The notes beneath the pieces were generated by a model that was given only the letters and a program-made list of their open reading frames with translations, was not told the DNA's origin and ran no database searches. Positions 35,209 through 44,560 of a DNA stretch of 64,000 nucleotides are shown here, one piece after another. Position numbers and translations under genes: made by a program. The stretch spans positions 186,001 to 250,000 of the forward strand of contig NZ_JACHVS010000001.1 of assembly GCF_014190875.1 (NCBI RefSeq), given 5' to 3'. Numbering within the stretch: position 1 is the first letter of the stretch; every line of letters starts with the position of its first letter. The DNA comes from Paeniglutamicibacter cryotolerans. GTDB lineage: Bacteria; Actinomycetota; Actinomycetes; Actinomycetales; Micrococcaceae.

Positions 35209-35864
35209 CACACGCCTCCCGGCATCGGTGCCACATCAGGCATTCCGTAGGTGTTCAGGCCGACCTGCTCCTCTTCGGGCCCTTCGGCAATCAGCCGCGC
35301 CACGACTTCGTGATCATTGCCCTTCAGCGGCGGAAGGGTCGCGCAGACCGATTCAAGGGCCCCCGACCACCCCGAGTCCGCCTCCCGCAGGTGGATCCGC
35401 AAAAGCTCCAGGCCCGCCCGGTTGTCCAGGATCATTTTCAGGCCGGCCCGCGCATCGGTCAGGGCACCGAACTCCAGAACCACACACAAATGGTCTGGCA
35501 GCTGTTCCTCAGCCAGGTTCAGCCCTGCCCTGGCGTAGACCTGCTTGATGCGCAGCAACGCCAGCCCCCTTTTCCTGGTCTCGCCATTTGAAAAGTACGT
35601 CAGGAACAGGCAGCCGCGCCGGCGTGTATCGAAGGTGTCAACGTATTCGCTCTGCGTCGCACTCACTGTTGGCCTCCGCAGGTACTCGATCGTTTCCAGC
35701 AGGCCCGTCCCGATCTTGGCCGGCAGGCTCGCGGCGACCTCGTTGAGCATATCCAGGCGAGAAAGCAGCAGCTCGTCGGGGTAGTCCAGCAGGACGGATG
35801 CGCACTGCCAGACCGCGGTGATTTCGTCCGGGGAATACTTCAGGGACGGCACCTTGGGCGTCAC
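35208..35864 (-). CDS. narJ: nitrate reductase assembly chaperone
   Basis: 218 residues, all-helical, cytosolic. NarJ holds NarG while the molybdenum cofactor is inserted and keeps NarGH off the membrane until complete. The conserved central run EYVDTFDTRRRGCLFLTYF is present (split: EYVDTFDTRRRGC, then LFLTYF), followed by PDHLCVVLEFGAL. It starts at GTG 35864, overlapping the narH stop, and ends in the narI start. Confidence 0.93.
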   Translation of the reverse strand: MTPKVPSLKYSPDEITAVWQCASVLLDYPDELLLSRLDMLNEVAASLPAKIGTGLLETIEYLRRPTVSATQSEYVDTFDTRRRGCLFLTYFSNGETRKRGLALLRIKQVYARAGLNLAEEQLPDHLCVVLEFGALTDARAGLKMILDNRAGLELLRIHLREADSGWSGALESVCATLPPLKGNDHEVVARLIAEGPEEEQVGLNTYGMPDVAPMPGGV

Positions 35865-37483
35865 GGGTTGGTTCCCCGGGCAGGTGGAGGATCGGGGAAC
35901 AGCCCGGTGGGGATGCCCTGGCCGTCCCAGTTCAGCAGGTTGATGCGCACCCCTTCGGGGCGGCCCGGGACATCCGGTCCCGCGGCCCCGGGGTTTTCAC
36001 TGAAGGAATCATCCATGCCGCCCATGCCAGGTCCGCCATCGACATTCAACGAGCAGTCGGTGGCGATGTTCTCCAGCTTGTGGGCGTCCTCATAATGGGC
36101 CGCCGGGATCACGTAGCGTTCCTCGTACTTGGCGATGGCCAGCAGCCGGTACATGTCCTGGATCTGTTGCCCGGTCATCCCCACCGATTCGGCGATGGAT
36201 TCGTTGGGTTCCCATCCCATGTTGATGTCACGCATGTAGGAGCGCATGGCGGCAAGCTTGTGCAGGACATTGTCCACCGGCACCGTGTCACCCGCGGTGA
36301 AGAGTCCTGCCAGGTACTCGATCGGGATCCGAAGCTGATCGATGGCCGCAAACAGGTTTTCCTTGCGCTCCGCATCTTCCCCGGTATCGCTGACCGCATC
36401 CACCACCGGGGAGAGCGGCGGAATGTACCAGACCATCGGCATGGTGCGGTACTCGGGGTGCAGCGGCAGGGCCACCTTGTATTCATTGATCAACGCCCAA
36501 ATCGGAGAGCGCTGGGCAGCATCCACCCAGTCATCCGGAATACCGGCCAGCTTCGCCTCGCGAACGACTTCCGGGTCCCGCGGATCTAGGAACACGTCGC
36601 GCTGGGCCTCGTAGAGTCCGTGTTCGTCGGTGGTGGATGCTGCCTCCAATACCTTGTCAGCGTCGTAGAGCATCAGCCCGAGGTAGCGCAGGCGCCCCAC
36701 GCAGGTCTCCGAGCAGATGGTGGGCTGGCCGATCTCGATGCGCGGGTAGCAGAAGGTGCATTTCTCGACCTTGCCGGTCTTGTGGTTGAAATACATCTTC
36801 TTGTACGGGCAGCCGCCCACGCACTGGCGCCAGCCGCGGCAGCGGTCCTGGTCCACCAGTACGATTCCGTCCTCCTCGCGCTTGTAGATGGCCCCGGTAG
36901 GGCAGGAGGAAACGCAGGAGGGGTTCAGGCAGTGCTCACAGATGCGCGGCAGGTAGAACATGAAGGTTTGTTCGTATTCGAACTTGATCTTGTCCCCGAT
37001 CTGCTTGAGGATCGGGTCGTTGTGCGTGTTCTGGGTTGACCCGGCCAGGTCGTCGTCCCAGTTCGAGGACCAGGTGATCTTGGTGTCCTGACCGGTGAGC
37101 AGCGACTTGGGCCGTGCCACCGGCATGTGCTTTTGGGCAGGGGCGGTGGTCAGGTTGTCGTAGTCGTAGGTCCATGGTTCGTAGTAGTCCTTGATGCCCG
37201 GCAGGTTGGGGGCCGCGAAGATGGTCATGAGGTTCTTCAGCCGTCCGCCTGCCTTGAGCTTGATCCGGCCGCGCTTGGTCAGCGTCCAACCTCCTTTCCA
37301 CTTCTCCTGGTCCTCGTAGGTGCGCGGGTATCCCTGTCCGGGCCGGGTTTCCACGTTGTTGAACCAGACGTGCTCGGCCCCGGACCTGTTGGTCCAGACC
37401 TGCTTGCAGGTGACCGAACAGGTGTGGCAGCCGATGCACTTGTCCAAGTTCATCACCATGGCCATCTGTGACATGACACGCAT
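35861..37483 (-). CDS. narH: respiratory nitrate reductase beta (Fe-S) subunit
   Basis: 540 residues, four Fe-S cluster motifs: CIGCHTCSVTCKQVW at the N-terminus, CEHCLNPSCVSSCPTG, CRGWRQCVGGCPYKK (Trp in place of one Cys, as in the 3Fe-4S site of the family), and CTFCYPRI with CSETC. Electrons pass through them from NarI to NarG. The ATG at 37483 overlaps the narG stop. The open frame upstream of it is a shadow of narG. The C-terminus ends in a Pro/Gly-rich tail. Confidence 0.96.
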   Translation of the reverse strand: MRVMSQMAMVMNLDKCIGCHTCSVTCKQVWTNRSGAEHVWFNNVETRPGQGYPRTYEDQEKWKGGWTLTKRGRIKLKAGGRLKNLMTIFAAPNLPGIKDYYEPWTYDYDNLTTAPAQKHMPVARPKSLLTGQDTKITWSSNWDDDLAGSTQNTHNDPILKQIGDKIKFEYEQTFMFYLPRICEHCLNPSCVSSCPTGAIYKREEDGIVLVDQDRCRGWRQCVGGCPYKKMYFNHKTGKVEKCTFCYPRIEIGQPTICSETCVGRLRYLGLMLYDADKVLEAASTTDEHGLYEAQRDVFLDPRDPEVVREAKLAGIPDDWVDAAQRSPIWALINEYKVALPLHPEYRTMPMVWYIPPLSPVVDAVSDTGEDAERKENLFAAIDQLRIPIEYLAGLFTAGDTVPVDNVLHKLAAMRSYMRDINMGWEPNESIAESVGMTGQQIQDMYRLLAIAKYEERYVIPAAHYEDAHKLENIATDCSLNVDGGPGMGGMDDSFSENPGAAGPDVPGRPEGVRINLLNWDGQGIPTGLFPDPPPARGTNP

Positions 37484-40400
37484 CAGTACTCCACCTTCTG
37501 GTTGCGGCGGCGGATCACTGTGACTTCGTCGCGTTGGTTTCCCGTGGGCCCCATGTAATTGAAGGCGTAGGTTTGTTGGGCGTAGCCGCCGATCATGTGC
37601 GTGGGCTTGATCATCAGCCGGGTCAGCGAGTTGTGGTTGCCGCCGCGCTGGCCGCTGGTCTCCGACAGGGGCATGTCGATCAGCCGGTCCTGGGAGTGGT
37701 ACATGTAGACGGTTCCCTCGGGCATCCGGTGGGAGACGATGGCCCGGGCGGTGACGGTGCCGTTGCGGTTGACCGCCTCGATCCACTCGTTGTCCTTCAC
37801 CCCGATCTTCTGCGCATCGATCGGGCTCATCCAGATCCCCGGCCCGCCCCGGAACAGCGAGAGCATGAACAGGTTGTCCTGGTACTCGGAGTGGATGGAC
37901 CATTTGTTGTGCGGCGTCAGGTACCGCACTGTGATTCCCGTGGATGATGTGGAACCGATGGCCGGTTCGTCGAACAGCGCCGTCATGTCCAGCGGCGGGC
38001 GGAAGGTTGGAAGGGACTCGCCCAGCTCGGTCATCCAGTCGTGGTCCAGGTAGAAATGCATCCGCCCGGTGAGCGTGTGCCACGGCTTGAGCCGCTCGAC
38101 ATTGATGGTGAACGGGGAATACCGCCGTCCCCCGGATTCGGAGCCGGACCACTCCGGGGAGGTGATCACCGGCACCGGCCCACGCTGGGTGTCGGCAAAG
38201 GTGATGCGCTTGCCCTCGTGCTCCGAAGCCAAATCGTGCAGCTTGGTGCCGGTGCGTTTCTCCAGCGTCTTGAAGCCCTCGGTCGCCAGGCGCCCGTTAG
38301 TGGTGCCCGAGAGCATCAGGATCATCTCGCAAGCCTGGAAGTCCTTCAGGATGTCCGGACGCCCGTGGGCCGTGCCACCGCGGACAACCCCGTTCTTCTT
38401 TTTCAGCTCCTCGATCTCCGGGCCCAAGTCAAAGGTGACGCCCTTGGTGGTGGCCCCCAGGGTGTCCAGCAGGGGACCCACCGAGCGCATCTTCTCTCCG
38501 ATCGCGGTGTAGTCCCGCTCGACCTCGATGATCTTCGGCATGGTCACCCCCGGCTCGGGCTCGCATTCGCCGTACTTCCAGTCCCGTACCTTTCCGTGCG
38601 GAGCAGCCATCGCGTCGGGGGTGTCATGGGTCAGCGGCGCGGCAACCACGTCGGTCTGCGTGCCCAGGTGGCGTTCTGCAAGTTTGCTGAAGACCCTGGC
38701 GATCTCCTGCCACGCATCCCAGTCCGTGCGCGCGAGCCAAGGCGGGGAAATGGCGGGGTTGAAGGAGTTCACGAAGGGGTGCATGTCAGTGGTAGACAGA
38801 TCGTATTTCTCATACCAGGTCGCTGCCGGCAGCACGATATCCGAGTGCAGGGTCGAACTGGTCATCCGAAAATCCAGCGTCGTCAGCAAATCAAGTTTGC
38901 CGATCGGCGCCTTCTCATGCCATTTCACGTCCTTGGGTCTGAAACGTTCGGTGGTTTCCTTCGCGGTGATGGTGTGCGAGGCCCCCAGCAAGTGATTCAG
39001 GAAGTACTCGTTTCCCTTGGCCGAGGAACCGATCAGGTTCGAGCGCCACAGCGAAAGCACCCGGGGAAAGTTCTCCGGCGCGTCGGGGTCCTCCGCGGCG
39101 AAATTCAGTTTCCCTGCCTTGAGTTCCTCGACCACGTAGTCCTTGGCAGTTTGCCCCTTCTCGCGGGCTTGCGCGCCGATTACCAGAGGGTTGCGGTCAA
39201 AGGTGGGATAGGAGGGCATCCAGCCCAGCCGCGCGGATTGTGCGATGACATCGGCCATCGTCTTGCCCGCCAGCTGGCCCTTGCCTGTCCGGGCGGTGAG
39301 CGCGTCCGCACCGAACTGGTCGTAACGGAACTGGTCGGTGTGCAGGTACCAATAGGCAGTCTGCACCATGTTTCGCGGCGGGCGCATCCAATCCAGGCCA
39401 TTGGCCAGCTGGGTGTAACCGGTCAACGGACGGACCTTTTCCTGGCCCACATAGTGCGCCCAGCCGCCACCGTTCACCCCTTGGCACCCGGTGACCGTGG
39501 TCAGGGTCAAAAACGTGCGGTAGATGGTGTCCGAGTGGAACCAGTGGTTGGTTCCGGCGCCCATCAGGATCATGGAACGGCCCTTGGAATCTTCGGCGTT
39601 CTGCGCGAATTCCCGACCGATCTTCTCCGCCGAAGCGGCCTTGACACCGGTGATTCTTTCCTGCCAGGCCGGGGTGTATGGGGAGTCGGCGTCGTCGTAT
39701 CCGGTAGGCCACCGCCCCGGAAGTCCGGGGCGCCCCACTCCGTATTGGGCGAGCAGCAAGTCGTAGACGGTGGTCACCCAACGTCCGGCGACCCGGCGTG
39801 CCGGAACCCCGCGGCGAATGACCCCGATGTTGCCCTGGCCGGCGTCGAAGCGCGGCATGTCCACACTCACGTTTTCATCGGCATGATCGAACAGCGTGAG
39901 CCTCGGGTCGATTTCCCCTAGATCCAGGTTCCACTTGCCCACCCCCGATTCGCCGTAGCGGTGGCCCAGGGTGCCCGGGGGCACCACCAGGGAGTCGGTC
40001 GCCGCATCCACGAGCACCGCCTTGAAGGCCGCATTCTCCTCTTCAAAGGCAATTTCCGTGGTCAGGTCCTCGGCGGTGAGGAATTTTCCGGCGGTGAAGG
40101 TGCGTTCCCCGTCCGCGTCCCGCGCTTCGTCCAGGATGACCAAGAACGGCAGGTCGGTGTACTTCTTCACGTACCCGGTGAAGTAAGGGGTCTGGCGTTC
40201 GACATGGAATTCCTTGAGGATCACATGTCCCATGGCCATCGCCAGGGCGCCGTCGGTGCCCGGCTCGGCGGCCAGCCATTCATCGGCGAACTTGGTGCTG
40301 TCGGCAAAGTCGGGAGACACCACGACCACTTTTTGCCCACGGTAACGAGCCTCGGTCATCCAGTGTGCGTCAGGGGTCCGGGTCACCGGAACGTTGGAGC

Positions 40401-41187
40401 CCCACATCATGAGGTAGCCGGCATCCCACCAGTCCCCCGATTCGGGCACATCCGTCTGGTCGCCGAAAACCTGCGGGGAGGCGATCGGCATGTCGGCATA
40501 CCAGTCGTAGAAGCTCAGCATCGAGCCGCCGATCAGGTTCACGAAACGGGCCCCGGAAGCGTGGGAGACCATCGACATGGCGGGGATCGGCGAGAACCCT
40601 GCCACCCGGTCCGGCCCCCATTTGCGAATGGTGTGCACATGCGCGGCGGCGACGATCTCGACCGCCTCGTCCCAGGATGCGCGCACAAGTCCGCCCTTGC
40701 CGCGGGCCTGTTTGTACCTCGCGGCCCGTTCCGGGTCCTCGGTGACATCCGCCCAAGCCAGCACCGGATCCTTCAGCCGGGATTTGGCTTCCCGGTACAT
40801 CTCCAGCAAGACCCCGCGGATGTACGGATAACGGGTCCGGGTCGGCGAGTAGGTGTACCAGGAGAAGGAAGCACCACGCGGACAGCCGCGCGGCTCGTAT
40901 TCGGGCTTGTCGGGACCTGTGGTGGGGTAATCGACGGCCTGAGTTTCCCAGGTGATGATGCCGTCCTTGACGTACACGTTCCACGAGCAGGAGCCCGTGC
41001 AGTTCACCCCATGGGTGGAGCGGACCACCTTGTCGTGGCTCCAGCGATCGCGATAGAACGCGTCCCCGGTACGCCCGCCGACCTTGAGCAGGGTGCGCCC
41101 ATCGGGGGACACAACTTCCTTGTTGGTAAAAAATCTTCGGGTCTTGATCAATGCATCGGTCAATCCGCTATTCATGCTGGTGCCCAT
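37483..41187 (-). CDS. narG: respiratory nitrate reductase alpha (Mo-bisMGD) subunit
   Basis: 1,234 residues. NarG reduces nitrate to nitrite at a Mo-bis-MGD centre on the cytosolic side. The first Fe-S cluster (FS0) ligands are in HGVNCTGSCSWNVYVKDG (about residues 48-65). Later landmarks are GCPRGASFSWYTYSPTR, DQTDVPESGDWWDAGYLMMWGSN and HQ-like NHWFHSDTIYRTF. GGAGAAGGA lies before the ATG at 41187; ATG 41175 is an alternative. The complete narGHJI order with overlapping ends implies one transcript. Maturation needs molybdopterin genes located elsewhere. Confidence 0.96.
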   Translation of the reverse strand: MGTSMNSGLTDALIKTRRFFTNKEVVSPDGRTLLKVGGRTGDAFYRDRWSHDKVVRSTHGVNCTGSCSWNVYVKDGIITWETQAVDYPTTGPDKPEYEPRGCPRGASFSWYTYSPTRTRYPYIRGVLLEMYREAKSRLKDPVLAWADVTEDPERAARYKQARGKGGLVRASWDEAVEIVAAAHVHTIRKWGPDRVAGFSPIPAMSMVSHASGARFVNLIGGSMLSFYDWYADMPIASPQVFGDQTDVPESGDWWDAGYLMMWGSNVPVTRTPDAHWMTEARYRGQKVVVVSPDFADSTKFADEWLAAEPGTDGALAMAMGHVILKEFHVERQTPYFTGYVKKYTDLPFLVILDEARDADGERTFTAGKFLTAEDLTTEIAFEEENAAFKAVLVDAATDSLVVPPGTLGHRYGESGVGKWNLDLGEIDPRLTLFDHADENVSVDMPRFDAGQGNIGVIRRGVPARRVAGRWVTTVYDLLLAQYGVGRPGLPGRWPTGYDDADSPYTPAWQERITGVKAASAEKIGREFAQNAEDSKGRSMILMGAGTNHWFHSDTIYRTFLTLTTVTGCQGVNGGGWAHYVGQEKVRPLTGYTQLANGLDWMRPPRNMVQTAYWYLHTDQFRYDQFGADALTARTGKGQLAGKTMADVIAQSARLGWMPSYPTFDRNPLVIGAQAREKGQTAKDYVVEELKAGKLNFAAEDPDAPENFPRVLSLWRSNLIGSSAKGNEYFLNHLLGASHTITAKETTERFRPKDVKWHEKAPIGKLDLLTTLDFRMTSSTLHSDIVLPAATWYEKYDLSTTDMHPFVNSFNPAISPPWLARTDWDAWQEIARVFSKLAERHLGTQTDVVAAPLTHDTPDAMAAPHGKVRDWKYGECEPEPGVTMPKIIEVERDYTAIGEKMRSVGPLLDTLGATTKGVTFDLGPEIEELKKKNGVVRGGTAHGRPDILKDFQACEMILMLSGTTNGRLATEGFKTLEKRTGTKLHDLASEHEGKRITFADTQRGPVPVITSPEWSGSESGGRRYSPFTINVERLKPWHTLTGRMHFYLDHDWMTELGESLPTFRPPLDMTALFDEPAIGSTSSTGITVRYLTPHNKWSIHSEYQDNLFMLSLFRGGPGIWMSPIDAQKIGVKDNEWIEAVNRNGTVTARAIVSHRMPEGTVYMYHSQDRLIDMPLSETSGQRGGNHNSLTRLMIKPTHMIGGYAQQTYAFNYMGPTGNQRDEVTVIRRRNQKVEY

Positions 41188-41740
41188 GACGATCCTTCTC
41201 CCCCGGCGCAAGAACGCCAGAATGAATCGGTACGCAACCCCAAATCCGGGTCCCGCAAGGTGAATCTGCCAACATCGTAACAGGGGCGATCTGGGACCAC
41301 CATCACCCCATTGACAGTGATTCAACGCGCACCTTTGACGCCATGGGCTTTTCAGCACGTCGTGGTGGTGGCTGTTCGGACAGGCTTGGAGCTCATCATG
41401 AACACGAATAAAATTCCCGGCTAGGGCTACAGCTACACACGTCACCGAGCTCGTGGAGCAACCCCTCAAAATGACGTTATGGCGCCGGAACCACGCCAAC
41501 CGGCCTATTGCCCGGGGACTCATCCATCATTCGATGCAGGGTCGCATTACACGTCAACCCGCTACACCGAAGCACTGACAATCGAGGGTCTGGAACCGTC
41601 CATTGGCAACGTGGGGGATTCCCCGGGACAACGCGCCGGAGGGCCCCCTCACCCGGCCACCATCCGCGGCTTCTTGCACAAAATCGACATCCCGCCCCAA
41701 CGCGGATGAACCTCCCCAATACGACACCTTGCGCTCCAGA
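41188..41740. other. narG upstream region and decayed left part of a mobile element
   Basis: The first 250 bases should hold the narG promoter; no confident FNR, NarL or GlnR box was found. From about 41450 the plus strand carries scraps without an intact reading frame, leading into the transposase remnant. Confidence 0.5.
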
Positions 41741-42380
41741 ACCCGGCGCCTGTCCTCGCCCAAGCGCTGGCCTACCACCACACCAGCACCACCAAGATTG
41801 CCGCCGAAGCCGGATCACCTTGGGCTGGCTATGCATCAGGGGCCCACGACCCACCAGCCACCATCTCGAGCGCACCGCCGTCGAACTGTACGTCCGGATC
41901 ATCCATTCCATCGTGGGCCGCCCTCAGGGCCGGGGTAAGATTGAGCGCTTCTTCGGCACCATCAACACCGAAGTGCTCGCTGCGCTACCCGGACACCTCG
42001 GCCCCGGAAGCCGCACCCCGCAGCCGGCCCTCGATCTTCCGGGCCTCGACCGCGAGATCGGCGCATTCATCACTACCTACAACGACCGCACCCATGGCGA
42101 GCTGGGCATCCCACCCCGGGACGCGTGGGTCGCTGACGGACGGCTACCGCGCATGCCCGAAACCCTCGGGGAACTCGACGGGCGTCTGCTCACCGTTTCG
42201 AAGAACCGCGTCGTGCAACGCGAGGGCATCCACTTCCAGGGCCAGCGCTTCCTGGCTACCACTCTGGCACCATTTGTCGGGCACACCATCACCATCCGCT
42301 ACGACTCCCGCGACCTCTCCAAGATCCGTGTCTATGACCGTGACACCTCCATCTGCACCGCCGTCGACGAAGCCCACCCG
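41740..42380 (+). pseudogene. truncated transposase with Mu-type C-terminal domain
   Basis: Clear homology begins at about 41860 (SHHLERTAVELYVRIIHS) and runs through VGRPQGRGKIERFFGTINTE, NDRTHGELGIPP and the beta-rich C-terminal part (GHTITIRYDSRDLSKIRVYD). The integrase-core start is out of frame or absent, and the C-terminus is cut at about 42380, where the frame runs straight into FMN reductase sequence. It is the right-hand border of the nitrate island. Confidence 0.7.
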
Positions 42381-42808
42381 AAGGCAGCCATCGAAGCCTC
42401 CGACGGCATCCTGATCATCTCCCCCGAATACAACCGCTCCATCCCCGTCGCGCTGAAGAACGCCATCGGATGGGGTTCACGCCCCTGAGCACCAATTCTT
42501 TCGCCCGCAAGCCCACAGGCATCATCGGTGCCTCGCCCGGAGGCATCGGCACGACCGCCATGCAATCGTCCATGCAATCGTCCATGCGCAGCGTACTGAG
42601 CTTCCCGGACGCTCCGCAACTCACCGGGCCCGAGGCCCACATCACCTTCGACCGGGCAGCAAATGGCACGGACGGAGAGCGGGAGAACGCATCCACAGCG
42701 GCATTCCTGCACCACTACATGGCCGAATACCACGCCTTCGGGCAACGGGTCCCCTCCTCCAGCGACCCTGGGCACATCGCTGCCACGGATCCGGACTCGG
42801 CCACCTGA
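42381..42808 (+). pseudogene. NADPH-dependent FMN reductase, truncated and frameshifted
   Basis: In frame with the transposase, ASDGILIISPEYNRSIPVAL matches the flavin-binding segment of ChrR/NADPH:FMN reductases (usually A-D-G-I-L-I-x-T-P-E-Y-N-x-S-I-P). The frame ends WGSRP-stop at 42488; the match continues in another frame from about 42494 as NSFARKPTGIIGASPGGIGT and reaches FLHHYMAEYHAF. A 12-base direct duplication (ATGCAATCGTCC, 42560-42583) repeats MQSS. The first half of the enzyme is lost. Confidence 0.72.
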
Positions 42809-42867
42809 ACTGCTGAAACCGGTCGCCGTCGACGGCTCCGCCACTGGTGCCACCGGCGGTCCAGAGC

Positions 42868-43320
42868 TCATCTCCCGGCCGGATCCGGTGGCCCCTTCGG
42901 CCGACCGGGCCGGGGAAGCACGGAAACCAGCGATACGACGAGGGCCGGGAGGTAGAACCGACCGATCGTCAGCAAGGAAACAAGGACGAAGGCAGCCAGA
43001 ACGACGAGGCAGGTCACGGCCACGATCCGCCGGGACTTCGGCGGCGGGCAGAGGGGAAGAAGCGTCAGGAGCAGCGGCACGGCCAACACGATCAGCACGA
43101 CGGGGGAGTTTTCCTGGAGCAGCGTGGCTGTTTCAGTGCTTTGCCCGCCGTTGCTTGAAACGCTGACGCCGCCGTAGAACGGCAGGAACAGCAGGGCCGC
43201 CGTTGCCACGATGGCCAGCGCGAACGCCACGCCCAGCCAGCTGCGGGCCGGGACCGCGCGTGGAGCACGTTCCGGCCCGCCCGCACCATGACCCACCCCT
43301 CCTGCCGGGGAATCAACCAT
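42868..43320 (-). CDS. small membrane protein of unknown function
   Basis: 150 residues: a polar, Gly/Pro-rich N-terminus, then three hydrophobic segments (about 28-48, 72-90, 98-118) and a short basic/proline tail. Ser/Asn/Gly-rich residues between the first two (GGVSVSSNGGQST) are probably external. No family recognised. It marks the return to ordinary chromosome after the island. Confidence 0.6.
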   Translation of the reverse strand: MVDSPAGGVGHGAGGPERAPRAVPARSWLGVAFALAIVATAALLFLPFYGGVSVSSNGGQSTETATLLQENSPVVLIVLAVPLLLTLLPLCPPPKSRRIVAVTCLVVLAAFVLVSLLTIGRFYLPALVVSLVSVLPRPGRPKGPPDPAGR

Positions 43321-43428
43321 CAGTCCTCCGCTGTGCCCGCGTGATCGTCCTACCGTACGTTCACCATCGTGCGCCGAAGGCTCCCGGCGGACAAGGGTGA
43401 CGGGTCGCGAAACCTGCCCGGCAGGTAG

Positions 43429-44550
43429 TTAGCTGTCGCGGAACGTCCCGTACGCGCGGATCCGGGCCAGCGCCAGCCGTTCCAGCCGCGCCGACGGGTG
43501 CCGGGCAAAGGGCAACACCGCTCCGTCCTGAACGCGGCCGGCCGGGGGCTGACAGGTTCCGATGGTCTGCCCTCCGACGGTGAGCGTGCGGCGGAAGACC
43601 CCGTTGCCGCCGGGTGTCACGGCATCGGCGTGCTCCGTCGGGAGGGTGGCCGTGCGGTCCTTGTAGCCGAGCAGGAACTCGTCGAACCCCGGCAGCACCA
43701 AGACGCTGTCGCCACCGGGCGGTTCCTCCCATGCGTCCTCGGATCCCGGATCGAACAGGTAGCGCTGGCCGTCCAGCACCCGCTCGCCCAGCTGTCCCTC
43801 GAGCGTGGCAAGTGCCGCCCGGACCGGGGTCAGCGGAAGTCCCAGCCACCAGGCGCAATCGGCCACCGTCGCCGGGCCGTGGCCCTGGAAATACAGCAGC
43901 CCCCATCCCGGCAAGGCATCGGGAGCCCGGTTGTCCGCCACCGAGGTGCCCCGCGGCAGCCACGTTGAGGAACCGACAAATAGTTGGCGGGTGTTCGATC
44001 CCGGTTCCATCGGTCCCTGGACGAGCTCCCCGGACAGGCACAACGCCACCAGCAGGTGGTATCCGCGTTGGGCAGCGACGTCGTGGCCGGCCTCCGCGAA
44101 GACCTCCATGAGCCGGGCCCGGCTTGCCCCTGCCGGGGCGCAGGCCGCCAGCGCCAACGGCAGCAGGGCAGCCAGCTCGGCTTCGGTGATGTTCTCGCGC
44201 CGGTGGGTGGCAGCACTTTGCGCGCGCATGCGCGGTGCCGTGATGGACAGCAGCGGCCGGACGGTCTCGGGGGCCAGCAGCATCAGCGTGCCGCGGGCGC
44301 CCCAGGTTCGCACCACCAGTCCCCGGTCCAAAGCCGCCCGCACGGTGCCGGCCGTGCTGCCCGGAATCCTCACCCCCAGCGCCCAGAACGCCTGGGCCAG
44401 ATCCTGGGCCTGCATCATGCCCAGCCGGCGCACCACGGCAGCCGGATCGGGAGGGTTTCCCGGATCCGGCAGCAGCCCCTGAGCACGCAGCCGCAGCCGG
44501 GCCACCGCATCGTGCCCGGTCTGCTCCGTTCGCTTCAGCACGGGGTCCAT
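43429..44550 (-). CDS. winged-helix AlkZ/YcaQ-like protein
   Basis: 373 residues of the winged-helix DNA-binding family that includes AlkZ and YcaQ, glycosylases that unhook interstrand crosslinks. Conserved pieces: MMQAQDLAQAFWALGVRIPG near residue 44, VVRTWGARGTLMLLAPE near 80, the central QGHGPATVADCAWWLGL and VLPGFDEFLLGYKDR. The QxQ-type catalytic motif of AlkZ is suggested by QAQD, but activity is not assured. It follows murB by 10 bases, so it is the last gene of the hadA-like to murB operon. Confidence 0.8.
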   Translation of the reverse strand: MDPVLKRTEQTGHDAVARLRLRAQGLLPDPGNPPDPAAVVRRLGMMQAQDLAQAFWALGVRIPGSTAGTVRAALDRGLVVRTWGARGTLMLLAPETVRPLLSITAPRMRAQSAATHRRENITEAELAALLPLALAACAPAGASRARLMEVFAEAGHDVAAQRGYHLLVALCLSGELVQGPMEPGSNTRQLFVGSSTWLPRGTSVADNRAPDALPGWGLLYFQGHGPATVADCAWWLGLPLTPVRAALATLEGQLGERVLDGQRYLFDPGSEDAWEEPPGGDSVLVLPGFDEFLLGYKDRTATLPTEHADAVTPGGNGVFRRTLTVGGQTIGTCQPPAGRVQDGAVLPFARHPSARLERLALARIRAYGTFRDS

Positions 44551-44560
44551 GGGCTAGAGG

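Noticed and set aside
38041..39921. Long plus-strand frame opposite narG
   Set aside because: Antisense shadow of narG without recognisable protein features.
41311..41325. TTGACAGTGATTCAA as an FNR/CRP site for narG
   Set aside because: The arms TTGA and TCAA are one base further apart than the FNR consensus, and there is no positional support.
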